Shown: positions 1-8,993 of the stretch, piece by piece
Position numbering within the stretch: position 1 is the first letter of the stretch
How the letters are laid out: each line of letters begins with the position of its first letter
Source: Mixta hanseatica
GTDB lineage: Bacteria; Pseudomonadota; Gammaproteobacteria; Enterobacterales; Enterobacteriaceae
Direction: 5' to 3'
Assembly (NCBI RefSeq): GCF_023517775.1
Contig: NZ_CP082904.1
Coordinates: 3,472,001 to 3,536,000, forward strand
Length of the DNA stretch: 64,000 bases
Notes under the pieces: generated by a model
Databases searched by the model: none
What the model was told of the DNA's origin: nothing
The model's input: the letters and a program-made list of their open reading frames with translations, nothing else
Translations under genes and position numbers: made by a program

Positions 1-2415
1 AGTAAATACCGCATAGCCAAGCTGCTGCTGGGTACGTAACTGGTTATAAAACCAGGGTTGTATAATCTGACTCAACAGCGTGCTGTTGGCAATCCCCTGA
101 TCTTCGCTATAGCCAACGGGAACATAGATAGCGGCCAGCGCCGAGTCGCTGCTGCTGCCCGCTTTCTGAATATTGGCGCGCAGCGGCTGTTTGATAGTGA
201 CATATTCGTTGTGCCACCAGCTTTTACCCTGGCAGTTCAGCTGCTGTTTCACCTCATGCGCCAGCGATTCCACCGCCTGCGGCGACATATTCCCCACTAC
301 CAGCAGTTCCGGCGTCGCCTGTCCCACCAGCATACGGCGGTAGTCGTTCAGCTCTTTCAGGGTGATGGAATCCAGCAGTTCGCGGCGCTCGCTGCGTTCG
401 GTATAGGGCAGCTGCGACAGCATCTGTACCGGCTGAATCGCCTGTTCAAAGGCTTTACCTTTCTCCGCCGCATCCAGCTGCTGTTTATACCAGGACTTCG
501 CCTGCGCCAGCAGATCTTCCGTCGGAACATAGTTAACGTAGCCCTGCAGCAGGGTAATCAGCAGTTTCGGCAACCGCTGGGTAAAACCGCTGGCGCTCAG
601 GGTAACGCCATCGTCGCCGCTGGTGGAAAAGCTGATGCCGCCCACCGACGCCTGCGAGCTCAGCTCATCCAGCGCCACGCCCGCCAGGTAATCATTCAGG
701 GCGAACAGTACCTGATTGCGGGCGTTACCCATTGCCGCTTTATTACGCAACGCCAGCATAATATTGGCCTTCGGCTCGCTGGCGTAATAGCGGCTCGGCA
801 TATAAAAGGCGCGCAGCCCCGGCTCATTAATCAGCGGCTGCGGATGCGTTATCGGCTTTTCCGCGGCGGGGATCAGGCTAAAGTCATCGGGAATGTAGGG
901 GTTCAGCTCAGGCAGAGCCAGCTTGATCCCAGCGGCCTCCTGCTGCCACTTGTCGAACTGCCCGGCATTGATCTTATCGACCTGATAAGGCGCATCGACA
1001 AAATAAGCGACTTTATTGTGCGGCTCGTCGGGGCTGATATACCAGATACGTGCGTTCTGCGGCGTCATGTCCTGCAGGCGTGCATTAATTTCCGCCGCAT
1101 CGTAGCGGTCGGCAAGATAGGGCGCATCCAGCGTATGCTCGACCGGCACCCGCAGCATGGTATCCACCAGCCATTCGATATAGTCCATATCGCGCGTAAT
1201 CGACGGATAGCGAAAATCCAGGTTCAGCACATGCGCCATTTCATCGAAATAGCGTTTATCGATGCCCTGGTCGCGCAGCATCGCCAGATAGTCAAAAATC
1301 GCCGCCACCACCCGATCGCGCTGCGCCAGGCCTTTATCGGTCAGCGAGACGTTAATCGCGAAAATGCCGCCGTTACGCGTGATCACCGGATCGGCCCCGG
1401 CATCAACCGAATCGGCCAGCCCCTGGCTTTGCAACCAGTCGGAAAGCGTATCTTTACTGCGATTGCCGATCAGATAGCTGATTAAAGTATCGGTTTTGCT
1501 GCGAAAGCGATCGGCATTGTTATCAATACGGAACTCTACCCGCAGCTGTTTACGCGGCTGGGCCGGCACATAATGGATAATAATGCCTTTTTGCTGTTCG
1601 GTGACCGCCGGGACATTGATGGCCGGTACGCTGGCCTGATGATTGCTCACCCGCCCAAAGGTCTGTGCGGCGATCGCAGCCAGTTCCGGCAGCGGCTTGT
1701 TGCTGTAGATCACCGCTTTCATCAGGTTAGCTGAGTAGTACTGCTGATAAAACTGGCGCAGCGCATCGTGCAGCTTGCTGTCCGGTTTGTCGCTCAGCGT
1801 CTCCAGGTTGCCGCCGGAGAAGCGCGCCGCCGGATGCGCCGGGTTCAGCGTTTCCGCGCCCACCTGCGCCATACGGTGCCCGTCACGAGAGCGCGCCATA
1901 GTTAGCTCAGCATTAACGGCATTGCGCTCGCGATCGGCGTTAACCGGATCGAGCAGCGGCTCGGCGATGGCGTCCGCCAGGCGATCGACAGCCGGAGCCA
2001 GCGCATCATTTTCCACTTCCAGGTAGTAAGCGGTGCGATAAGAGGCGGTGCTGGCGTTATGGCTGCCGCCATGCCTTTTCAGAAACTCCGCCAGATTATC
2101 CGGCTGCGGATAGCGCTTCGATCCCATCAGCACCATATGCTCAAGGTAGTGCGCCAGGCCCAGCTGCCGATCGGGATCGTCGAGCGAACCGATCGGCAGC
2201 GTCAGCGCGGCCAGCGATTTCGTTGCCTGCGGATCGGAAACCAGCAGTACCGTCATTCCGTTATCCAGACGAACCGCCTGATAATGTCGCGGATCTTTAT
2301 CACTTTTTTGAATGACTCGATCGATCGGTTGCCAGCCTTTTTCAGCGCTGGCCGCATGAGCGAACATGGTAAATATCAGTAACAGACTGGCTGTCCAGAC
2401 AGCGTACTTTCGCAT
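1..2415 (-). CDS. ptrA: Protease III (pitrilysin), C-terminus cut by window edge
   Basis: Periplasmic zinc metalloprotease of the M16 family that degrades small peptides. The frame is open from ATG at 2415 to the left edge, giving about 805 of the roughly 960 residues usual for the family. The first 25 or so residues form a signal peptide ending near AHA-AS. The inverted zinc motif HxxEH is present as HYLEH (about residues 88-92), followed by the family segment GGSHNAS. The last visible residues (QPWFYNQLRT) match the C-terminal domain of E. coli PtrA. It lies downstream of recC on the same strand, as in E. coli, where recB and recD follow. Identity is secure; the 3' end is not seen. Confidence 0.95.
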   Translation of the reverse strand, partial: MRKYAVWTASLLLIFTMFAHAASAEKGWQPIDRVIQKSDKDPRHYQAVRLDNGMTVLLVSDPQATKSLAALTLPIGSLDDPDRQLGLAHYLEHMVLMGSKRYPQPDNLAEFLKRHGGSHNASTASYRTAYYLEVENDALAPAVDRLADAIAEPLLDPVNADRERNAVNAELTMARSRDGHRMAQVGAETLNPAHPAARFSGGNLETLSDKPDSKLHDALRQFYQQYYSANLMKAVIYSNKPLPELAAIAAQTFGRVSNHQASVPAINVPAVTEQQKGIIIHYVPAQPRKQLRVEFRIDNNADRFRSKTDTLISYLIGNRSKDTLSDWLQSQGLADSVDAGADPVITRNGGIFAINVSLTDKGLAQRDRVVAAIFDYLAMLRDQGIDKRYFDEMAHVLNLDFRYPSITRDMDYIEWLVDTMLRVPVEHTLDAPYLADRYDAAEINARLQDMTPQNARIWYISPDEPHNKVAYFVDAPYQVDKINAGQFDKWQQEAAGIKLALPELNPYIPDDFSLIPAAEKPITHPQPLINEPGLRAFYMPSRYYASEPKANIMLALRNKAAMGNARNQVLFALNDYLAGVALDELSSQASVGGISFSTSGDDGVTLSASGFTQRLPKLLITLLQGYVNYVPTEDLLAQAKSWYKQQLDAAEKGKAFEQAIQPVQMLSQLPYTERSERRELLDSITLKELNDYRRMLVGQATPELLVVGNMSPQAVESLAHEVKQQLNCQGKSWWHNEYVTIKQPLRANIQKAGSSSDSALAAIYVPVGYSEDQGIANSTLLSQIIQPWFYNQLRTQQQLGYAVFT

Positions 2416-2483
2416 TTAGTCCCCTTGAGTTTTATCCTTTTCTCCAACGCGGTGTCGCTGGTCAATACACATATCACTACAAA

Positions 2484-2506
2484 CTGGCGGATCAATCCTC
2501 CGCCAG
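2484..2506 (-). terminator. Weak hairpin between recC and ptrA
   Basis: An 8-bp perfect stem (CTGGCGGA / TCCGCCAG) with a 7-nt loop lies in the 116-bp gap between recC and ptrA. On the minus strand it is followed only by TTTG, so it is a weak terminator or attenuator at best. Partial readthrough from recC into ptrA is expected. Confidence 0.3.
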
Positions 2507-2531
2507 CCACTTCTGATGCGGGTCAAATCAG

Positions 2532-5500
2532 CTACTCATCATTTTTCTGCGTATCGCTGCGGTTAAAACGCAGCAGCGGCAACAGCCACTGCTCGGCAGC
2601 GGCGCAAATGGCATCCAGCTGCGCCGCTTCCAGCGTACGGAACAGGCGCTGCAGATAGGGATCGCTGCCTTCGCCCTCCAGCTGATAGTTGCCCTGCCAG
2701 GCGGTCAACAGCTTCGCTCGCGCTTTGGCCTGCGTAGCCTCATCCATCAGCATGACGTCGTTTTTGGCGTCGTAGCTCGCTTCCAGCCAGGCGCCGCCGG
2801 TTTTCGTCAGCAGCAGCAGCGGCGAACACATGCCGTCACGATAGCCTTCGACATAGCGCGTCAGCCACGTCTGCGCCTGCTGCGCATCGACCGCGTCAAA
2901 GCACCAACTACTCTCTTTGCGTCCCAGCATACGGCTCTGCCCTTTTCCACCCAGCGCGCACCAGGCCAGATGCTCCAGCCACAGCGCCAGCCCATCGGTA
3001 AAGTTCAGCACGCCAGGGCGCCAACGCAATAGGCCGCTTTCCTGCACCTGCGGCAGCCAGCCGTTCAGTTTAACGCCCGCGATAGTCAGGTCGATCTCCA
3101 CGCTGCGGCTTTCAGCGCGCAGCTCTCTGACCTGTTCCGCCAGCGGCGTCATCTCTTCCTGCTGCGTTTGCCAGAATAGTTCGCCGAAGGCGCCGTACGG
3201 TAATACCCCCGCCGCACGATGATGATTGAATAAGCGCTGGGTATCTTCCTCTTCAATCAGCGCGTTGAGCAACTGAGCGTTGATTTGATAACGATCGAGC
3301 GCATCCAACACGAACGGCTCGGCATCAGGCAACTCGGTCTGCTCCAGCGCGAAACTCACGCCAAGGCGCATGGTAAAGAAAGCGCGTACCGGGTGACGCC
3401 AGAAACGCAGCAACTGCTCAAAGCTCAGCTCATCTATTTCCAGCGGCTGTAGCGGTTGTATAAATGGCGGATGCGGCTCGCCGCTGCCGCGCGCCGCGGG
3501 CAGCCACTCCTGCGCAAAGCTGCGGTATTCCGCCTGCGGCGCAAAGTTCTGCGGATCAAACGGCATCCGGCTATGCAGGCAGTGCAGGTGCGCCAGCACC
3601 CGCTGGGCGCTGCTGTCAACGTCCAGCGCTTCGTCACCCGGCAGATGAAAACTTTGCCCAATGTAATCCACCAGTTCAGTGACCAGCACCGAGGGATATC
3701 GTTCCGTATTATCCTGAATCGAGCGGCCAATATAGCTGATATAGAGTTTCTGCTGGGCCGAAAGCAGCGCTTCCAGAAACAGGAAGCGGTCATCATCGCG
3801 GCGGCTGCGGTCGCCTTTTTGCGGCTGCTGCGCCATCAAATCAAACCCCAGCGGCGGCAGCGTGCGCGGATAGACGCCATCATTCATGCCCAGCAGGCAA
3901 ACCACGCGAAACGGCACCGAACGCATCGGCATCAGGGTACAGAAGTTAACCGGCCCCGCCAGAAAACGCTGGCTGATACGCTGTTGATCGAGGCGCGCGG
4001 CCAGCTCATCGCGCAGCAGCGTGGCCGGAACGCTATCGACATAGCGCGCCTGCAGGCCATAAGCCATTACCTGCTGCCACTGCTCTTCAATCAGCATCAG
4101 CGCGGCATCGGTATTTACATCGGCAGCGAAAAAGGTTTGCAGCATTTCACGGCACAGCGGCTGCCAGTCGCTAAGCGTACGCGGCTGGGCCAGGATCTGT
4201 CGCCAGTGGTTAAGCTGCATCAACAGTTCGGCCAGATTACCCGCCAGCTCGGCAATCAGCCCGCTTGATTCATCGTAAGGCAGGATGCCGTCCCAGTCGC
4301 CGTGGGCACTTTCCATCGCATAACCGAGCAGCATGCGGGTAATGCCGAAGCGCCAGGTGTGCTGGCCGGTCGGCGGTAGTTCCAGCTCACGCACATTATC
4401 ATCATCCAACCCCCAGCGAATGCCGGACTCCTCTACCCACATGCGTAAGCGGCGCAGCCCCTCTTCATCAATCGCAAAGCGCGCCGCCAGCGCCGGTACC
4501 TCCAGCAGCGCCAGCACCTCTTCACAGGCGAAGCGGCTATCAGGTAACGCCAGCAGGTTGATAAAAGCCATGATCGCCGGATGGGCAAAGCTGGCGCGAC
4601 GATCCGAAATGGCAAACGGCAGATAGCGATCTGACGATGCGTTGCCGAATACCGCCTGAATATAGGGCGTATAGGCATCGATATCGGCCACCATCACGAT
4701 AATATCGCGCGCCGTTAACGAGGGGTCCGCCTCCATCATCGCCAACAGCTGATCCTGCAACACTTCCACTTCGCGCTGCGGACTGTGGCAAACATGCACC
4801 ACTACGGAACGATCCTGCGGATCGAGACCGCGTTTTTTATGGCTGCTTTGCAGCTCTTCTGCGTCCAGCCCGATGACGGCGTTATCTTCCAGCTCTAACA
4901 GATCGTGCTGCAACGCCTGCAATAGCGTATCTTCCGGCACCTCAACGAAAGCATCGATTTCCCGCGCCTCCATTTGCGCCAGCAGATAAAGGTTATCGCG
5001 CCCCAGCTTGCCCCATGAAGCCAGCAGCGGGTTAGTGAGCTGCTGTTCGCCGGCATCGTTAAACAGAGAAGAGGCGGCCTCGGGATCGCGGAACAGGGCG
5101 ATCTCCTGCTGTTGCTGATGATGACGACGGCGGCGGCTCTGGAGTTTCGCCAGAAAAGCGTAATCCTGAATATCGCCCCAATAGTGCCGACAGGGGTTAG
5201 TAAACAGCAGATGAATATCGATATGCTGGCCCAGCGCCTGCAATGCCTGCAGGTAGACCGGCGGCAGCGCGGAGATGCCGCAGATAAAGACGCGATCCGG
5301 CAGGCCCGCCGGCCGCGACTCGCTGCTTTCCAGCTTTTGAATAAAGCGCGCATAGAGGTTGGCGCGATGCCATTCCGGCTGTTCGAGGTCGCGGGTATAC
5401 TCCACCAGCGCGGCCCACAGCGGCGCCTGCCACTGCTGCGCCTCGCCCAGCCCTTCGATCATTTTTCCCTGCTGCCAGCTGTTCAGCCATTCAGGACGGT

Positions 5501-5921
5501 AGACCAGATACTGGTCATAGAGATCGGCCACGCGCGAAGCCAGCTGAAATAGCTTACGCTTGTCGTCGTCGTCGTTGAGATAGTGCTGCAGCGGACGAAA
5601 CGCCTCCTGCCGCAGCAGGTCAGGCAGCAGCGTCATGAGTTTCCAGCTCATGCTGGCTTTATTAAAGGCACTCTCTTTGGGGATGCCGGGCAGGACGCGC
5701 ACAAACATATCCCAGATAAAAGAAGCGGGCAGCGGAAAAGCGATATTCGCCGCAATGCCGAACTGCTGGGCCAGCTGCATCTGTAGCCACTGCGCCATGC
5801 CCGGGCTTTGCACCAGCACCACTTCGGACTGAAAAGGATCGCGTAACGGTTCGTTTTCAATCAGATACGCCGCCAGCGATTTAAGAATATCGAGCTGGTT
5901 GGAGTGATAAACCGTAAACAT
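2532..5921 (-). CDS. recC: Exodeoxyribonuclease V gamma subunit RecC
   Basis: RecC is the subunit of the RecBCD helicase-nuclease that scans for Chi and holds the complex together during double-strand-break repair. The 1129-residue product is close to the 1122 residues of E. coli RecC. The N-terminus (MFTVYHSNQLDIL) and the segment QSPGMAQWLQMQLAQ are characteristic. The frame is intact. It sits between ppdC (upstream) and ptrA (downstream) on the same strand, the normal enterobacterial order, and its start at 5921 is 144 bp from ppdC. A helicase-like fold is known for the family, but RecC has no working ATPase motifs and none is seen here. Confidence 0.97.
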   Translation of the reverse strand: MFTVYHSNQLDILKSLAAYLIENEPLRDPFQSEVVLVQSPGMAQWLQMQLAQQFGIAANIAFPLPASFIWDMFVRVLPGIPKESAFNKASMSWKLMTLLPDLLRQEAFRPLQHYLNDDDDKRKLFQLASRVADLYDQYLVYRPEWLNSWQQGKMIEGLGEAQQWQAPLWAALVEYTRDLEQPEWHRANLYARFIQKLESSESRPAGLPDRVFICGISALPPVYLQALQALGQHIDIHLLFTNPCRHYWGDIQDYAFLAKLQSRRRRHHQQQQEIALFRDPEAASSLFNDAGEQQLTNPLLASWGKLGRDNLYLLAQMEAREIDAFVEVPEDTLLQALQHDLLELEDNAVIGLDAEELQSSHKKRGLDPQDRSVVVHVCHSPQREVEVLQDQLLAMMEADPSLTARDIIVMVADIDAYTPYIQAVFGNASSDRYLPFAISDRRASFAHPAIMAFINLLALPDSRFACEEVLALLEVPALAARFAIDEEGLRRLRMWVEESGIRWGLDDDNVRELELPPTGQHTWRFGITRMLLGYAMESAHGDWDGILPYDESSGLIAELAGNLAELLMQLNHWRQILAQPRTLSDWQPLCREMLQTFFAADVNTDAALMLIEEQWQQVMAYGLQARYVDSVPATLLRDELAARLDQQRISQRFLAGPVNFCTLMPMRSVPFRVVCLLGMNDGVYPRTLPPLGFDLMAQQPQKGDRSRRDDDRFLFLEALLSAQQKLYISYIGRSIQDNTERYPSVLVTELVDYIGQSFHLPGDEALDVDSSAQRVLAHLHCLHSRMPFDPQNFAPQAEYRSFAQEWLPAARGSGEPHPPFIQPLQPLEIDELSFEQLLRFWRHPVRAFFTMRLGVSFALEQTELPDAEPFVLDALDRYQINAQLLNALIEEEDTQRLFNHHRAAGVLPYGAFGELFWQTQQEEMTPLAEQVRELRAESRSVEIDLTIAGVKLNGWLPQVQESGLLRWRPGVLNFTDGLALWLEHLAWCALGGKGQSRMLGRKESSWCFDAVDAQQAQTWLTRYVEGYRDGMCSPLLLLTKTGGAWLEASYDAKNDVMLMDEATQAKARAKLLTAWQGNYQLEGEGSDPYLQRLFRTLEAAQLDAICAAAEQWLLPLLRFNRSDTQKNDE

Positions 5922-6065
5922 GTTGGCTCCTGTTCAGTGCTGCTACTGCGCGTTAGCGCGGGGACACTCTACCCCTTAAATACGCTAATGCAACCGTCGC
6001 GCAAAAAAAGCGCAAAATTACGATTAATGAAAGGCGCCCGTCGGGAAATTTCGCACTGGGAAACC

Positions 6066-6365
6066 TTATTTATTACAGCGCAGCTCGCTCAGCGTAACAG
6101 GTAACAGGCCGGGCCGGGAAGCTGTAGCCTGCCATAACAGGCAGCCTTCCACCGCTGGCAGCGAGCGTAGCGTGGTTTGCCAGCCTACGCTCTCCTGCCC
6201 TTGCAGACGCCTTGCCGCAACGCGCCACGCTTCGCGCTGCTGCCACTGTTGATAAAAGCCTGCCGTCAGGCGCTGCTGATAATGAAGCAACGCCGTTAAA
6301 CTGATGGCAAACAGCAGCAGCGCCAGCAGCGTTTCCACCAGGCTAAAGCCGCCTTCACTTTTCAT
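6066..6365 (-). CDS. ppdC: Prepilin peptidase-dependent protein C (minor pseudopilin-like)
   Basis: A 99-residue protein with a type IV prepilin-like N-terminus: a short basic leader ending in GG, then FSLVETLLALLLFAIS, with the conserved Glu at position +5 of the mature protein. Prepilin peptidase is expected to cleave after the glycine pair. E. coli PpdC is of similar size. It is the last gene of the ppdA-ppdB-ygdB-ppdC run and overlaps the end of ygdB by 11 bp, which suggests translational coupling. Members of this set are minor pseudopilins proposed to prime type IV pilus or competence-pseudopilus assembly; the function in this organism is inferred. Confidence 0.85.
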   Translation of the reverse strand: MKSEGGFSLVETLLALLLFAISLTALLHYQQRLTAGFYQQWQQREAWRVAARRLQGQESVGWQTTLRSLPAVEGCLLWQATASRPGLLPVTLSELRCNK

Positions 6366-6753
6366 CAGGAAAACAGTGTGCAGGCGGCGAGAGCGGACAA
6401 TAGTCGAGCCAACCGTGTGCGCGTGTTTGCCAGCGCCCCGCTTCTCCCGGCGTCAGCCACTGCCATAGCGCCAGAGTTTCGCCGCCGGATGTGGTGCCGG
6501 CGCTGCGCAACAGCGCTTCATCGCGGCTCAGCCGCAGCAGGCAGGCGCGCCAGCCAAACTGCGGCTGCCGTTGGCAATGCCAGCCCTGATGGACCGGCCA
6601 GGCAAGCCGTGCGCCCCAGGCGAGCGCCGAAAGCGCCTGATGCTGCTCCAGCAGAAACTGGCGCTCATCCGCCACCAGCGACAGCGCTCCCGCCAGCTGT
6701 TGACGAGTGGCCTGCAGCAGGCCTGAGCCCAGCAGCAGGATCAGGAGCACCAT
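6355..6753 (-). CDS. ygdB: YgdB-like (DUF2509) protein, start region shifted by one base
   Basis: The frame ending at 6355 encodes a protein with one N-terminal hydrophobic segment (MVLLILLLGSGLLQ) and a C-terminus resembling YgdB (GWLDYCPL compared with GWSDFCPL, from memory). Coordinates use the first in-frame ATG at 6753, giving 132 residues. The expected start is the ATG at 6790, which overlaps the ppdB stop (TAA 6782-6780) as a coupled junction would. However, that ATG is out of frame by one base: a run of four A (6781-6778 on the minus strand) would need to be three A to read M-R-R-K-Q-D-G-G into this frame. Either there is a real or sequencing frameshift, or translation starts at 6753 and loses the basic leader. 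Confidence 0.65.
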   Translation of the reverse strand: MVLLILLLGSGLLQATRQQLAGALSLVADERQFLLEQHQALSALAWGARLAWPVHQGWHCQRQPQFGWRACLLRLSRDEALLRSAGTTSGGETLALWQWLTPGEAGRWQTRAHGWLDYCPLSPPAHCFPDEK

Positions 6754-6779
6754 CGCTATCGCTACGCCGCCATCCTGTT

Positions 6780-7325
6780 TTACGGCGCATTGTGGGCGCT
6801 GACCACGCTCTGCAGCCGAAGCGGGCTGGCGGGAAGAGCCGAGGATGCGCCGCCGAGCGTTATCCTTATCTGCCGTTCGTCGCGGGTAAAAACCAGTTGG
6901 TTGATGGTGAGCATGGCCGGTTCGGAAAGGCTCTCCCAGCCGCTGCCGTTGCAGCTGCTCACGCCGCGCTGCATCTCCAGCCTTTGATTGCGCAGTCGGT
7001 ATCCGTACCATTCGCTCTCCTCATGCTCTGGCCCTTCCCAGCGGCCGTTGCTGTTTTCATCCCACCTGACCAGCAGGCAATGCTGTTGAATGATGAGCGG
7101 CGTTCCCTGACAAAGTCCGTGACAGTAGCCGGCACGCCGAATCGCCTTTTCCAGCAGGTTCATTATTTGCTGGAGATCTTCCTGTAACCTTACCTGGCTT
7201 TGCAGCTGCAGGTTTTGCCGCTGCAGATGCGGCAGCAGACGCAGCGCTCCCAACATTAAAATGCCGCTCAGCGCCATCGCGATCAGCATTTCCATCAGGC
7301 TAAACCCGGCGGCTTTTAGCGACAT
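6780..7325 (-). CDS. ppdB: Prepilin peptidase-dependent protein B
   Basis: A 181-residue minor pseudopilin (E. coli PpdB has 187). The start at 7325 gives a short leader MSLKAAG followed by FSLMEMLIAMALSGILM, the prepilin cleavage site with Glu+5 and a hydrophobic helix. Later Cys residues (CHGLC, CNGSGW) fit the disulfide-bearing globular domain of the family. It overlaps ppdA by 10 bp. The frame stays open much further upstream, but that extension lies antisense-free inside ppdA and is not coding. Part of the ppdA-ppdB-ygdB-ppdC run. Confidence 0.87.
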   Translation of the reverse strand: MSLKAAGFSLMEMLIAMALSGILMLGALRLLPHLQRQNLQLQSQVRLQEDLQQIMNLLEKAIRRAGYCHGLCQGTPLIIQQHCLLVRWDENSNGRWEGPEHEESEWYGYRLRNQRLEMQRGVSSCNGSGWESLSEPAMLTINQLVFTRDERQIRITLGGASSALPASPLRLQSVVSAHNAP

Positions 7326-7783
7326 GGCGCGACCTGACAAAGACGGATGCGGCCCCGTGAGGAGATAATCACGCGCCAGCGCAGCGCGCCTTCGCCAAAG
7401 ATAATGTGTCCCGCTTTCGCCACGTTGCGTTTGCCGTAAAAACCCGGATCGCCCTCGATGGCGATAATAGCCACCTGCGCATGCGGCGCCAGCAGCTGTA
7501 AACGGCGCCCGCGCTCGCAGCCTGCCGCAGGCACGGTTCCGCTGCCCAGGCACCAGCGCTCGCCCGTCAGCAGCCACAACGGCTGCTCCCGGTTGTGCCA
7601 GTTGGCCCACGCCCGTACGCCATGTAAAAAGCGCAGCAGCTGGTGGGCGGTCTCCTGCATGCGCTGACGCTGCTGCCAGCTTTGCCAACCCTGCAATGAA
7701 GCAAGGCTCAGCAGAGCGGCGATAGCCAGCACCAGCAGTAGTTCCACCAGAGTGTATCCATCCGTTCGCGTTTTTTTCATCAC
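7316..7783 (-). CDS. ppdA: Prepilin peptidase-dependent protein A
   Basis: A 155-residue GspH/FimT-like minor pseudopilin (E. coli PpdA has 156). The leader MMKKTRTDG precedes YTLVELLLVLAIAALL, with Glu+5. ATG at 7783 or the next ATG at 7780 could both serve. It is the first gene of the pseudopilin run. In E. coli ppdA directly follows thyA; here 7.2 kb holding a regulator and a peptide-transport operon separate the two, so ppdA must have its own promoter in the gap upstream. Confidence 0.88.
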   Translation of the reverse strand: MMKKTRTDGYTLVELLLVLAIAALLSLASLQGWQSWQQRQRMQETAHQLLRFLHGVRAWANWHNREQPLWLLTGERWCLGSGTVPAAGCERGRRLQLLAPHAQVAIIAIEGDPGFYGKRNVAKAGHIIFGEGALRWRVIISSRGRIRLCQVAPCR

Positions 7784-8116
7784 GCTATTGTGCCGCGCTG
7801 AAGACGAGCCGCCAGCGCGTTATCTGAGGATTGCAGCCGCGCTTCCCGTTTTTTTCATGTGGTTGCAGCGGCTTGCGCAGCGCTGCGAGACTTGCCGCAT
7901 ACCGTATTCCTGCGTATTCCCCGGCTACGGCTGCACCAAAAATGCGCCATGCTGCACATTTGTTGAGCTTTTGTTAAGACATAATCAACGTCATCGCGCG
8001 TTTTTCCTGCCACAGCGCGGCGTTGCCTGCCGCTTAAACCTGGCATGACTTCTGCTTTGTTAAACCAATAACAGCATGACCTACGCTGACAGCGTAATAA
8101 CATTAAGGTGGCGAGA
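7784..8116. other. Divergent intergenic region ppdA / rpiR-like
   Basis: A 333-bp gap between the divergent ppdA and the RpiR-type regulator gene. No gene is seen. Near the regulator there is an inverted repeat (8082-8096, listed separately) and an AT-rich stretch with TTGTTA at about 8057 and TAATAA at 8095-8100 that could be part of a promoter. It should hold promoters for both flanking units. Confidence 0.6.
8082..8096. promoter_or_regulatory. Inverted repeat upstream of rpiR-like gene (candidate operator)
   Basis: TACGCT-GAC-AGCGTA: two perfect 6-bp arms around a 3-bp spacer, 20 bp before the regulator ATG at 8117. The position fits an autoregulatory operator for the adjacent RpiR-type protein. 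No other copy was found in the gap, so this is inference from position and symmetry. Confidence 0.4.
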
Positions 8117-8980
8117 ATGGATAAGCCGACGTTAATTGCCCGCATTGAGAACACTTTTGCGCAGCAAACGCCAAGCGGCAAACGCATTGCTGGCTGGCTG
8201 CTGGCCCATACGCCGCAAATCCCGTTCGAGACCGCCGACAGCATCGCCCGCGCTACCGGAACCAGCGGCATTACCGTTGGCCGCTATTTACGCCGGTTGG
8301 GCTACCGCAATCTTGATGAAGTTCGCCAAAGCCTGCGTGACACGCCGCAGATAATCTACAAGCCCTGGGGCGTGGTCGATCGCCTCGACTCGTGGCAGCA
8401 GCAGCAGCAGCAGCCCGATCGCTATCACCAGTCGCTGGCGCTGGAGCTGGATGCGATTACGCAGGTTTATCAGCTGGCGCAAAGCGAGGCGTTTAACCGT
8501 ATCAGCCAGCGGCTGGCTCACGCCGAGGCGGTATTTGTGCTGGGCATCCAGTCCACGCGCGGCATCGCCAACGCCTTTTTTAGCCATCTGGAGTATTTGC
8601 GTCCGCACGTCAGCTATGTGGACGGGCTGTCAGGAAGCTGGATCGAGACGCTTAATTCCGCATTCGCCTCACCCTATGTGGTGGTGACCGATACGCGCGC
8701 CTATTCCGCCATTGCCCGACATTTTTGCCGCGTCGCCTGCGAACGTCAGATGTCGCTGGCGTTGGTCACCGACCTCTGGTGTCCGTGGGCGCGCGATTAT
8801 CCGCTGGATTTACTGCAGGTTAAAACCGATACCGGCCATTTTTGGGATTCGCTGGCGCCGCTGAGCTGCCTGTTTAATCTGCTGCTTTCCGCCGTGGTTG
8901 AACAGCTTGGCGATCGGCTGGCTGACAGACTGGCGATTAATCGTCAGCTACAGCAGGAGTTTGGACAATTTGAACGCTAA
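8117..8980 (+). CDS. MurR/RpiR family transcriptional regulator of the ddp-like operon
   Basis: A 287-residue regulator. The N-terminal HTH_6 domain (residues about 1-80) contains ETADSIARATGTSGITVGRY as recognition region. A glutamine run (QQQQQQ, about 95) links it to a C-terminal SIS domain (VFVLGIQSTRG, about 140) of the sugar-phosphate-isomerase fold. ATG at 8117 was chosen over GTG at 8108 because AAGGTG lies 6 nt before it. It starts the same-strand run into ddpX with a 13-nt gap, so it is probably the first gene of the operon. RpiR proteins usually sense sugar phosphates; the ligand here is unknown, and a cell-wall sugar phosphate would suit the neighbouring D-Ala-D-Ala dipeptidase. 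Confidence 0.85.
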   Translation: MDKPTLIARIENTFAQQTPSGKRIAGWLLAHTPQIPFETADSIARATGTSGITVGRYLRRLGYRNLDEVRQSLRDTPQIIYKPWGVVDRLDSWQQQQQQPDRYHQSLALELDAITQVYQLAQSEAFNRISQRLAHAEAVFVLGIQSTRGIANAFFSHLEYLRPHVSYVDGLSGSWIETLNSAFASPYVVVTDTRAYSAIARHFCRVACERQMSLALVTDLWCPWARDYPLDLLQVKTDTGHFWDSLAPLSCLFNLLLSAVVEQLGDRLADRLAINRQLQQEFGQFER

Positions 8981-8993
8981 CCAGGGGATACGC

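Noticed and set aside
58..1485. 475-codon open frame antisense to ptrA
   Set aside because: Arg/Gln-rich product typical of the reverse complement of a GC-rich gene; ptrA on the other strand matches its family throughout.
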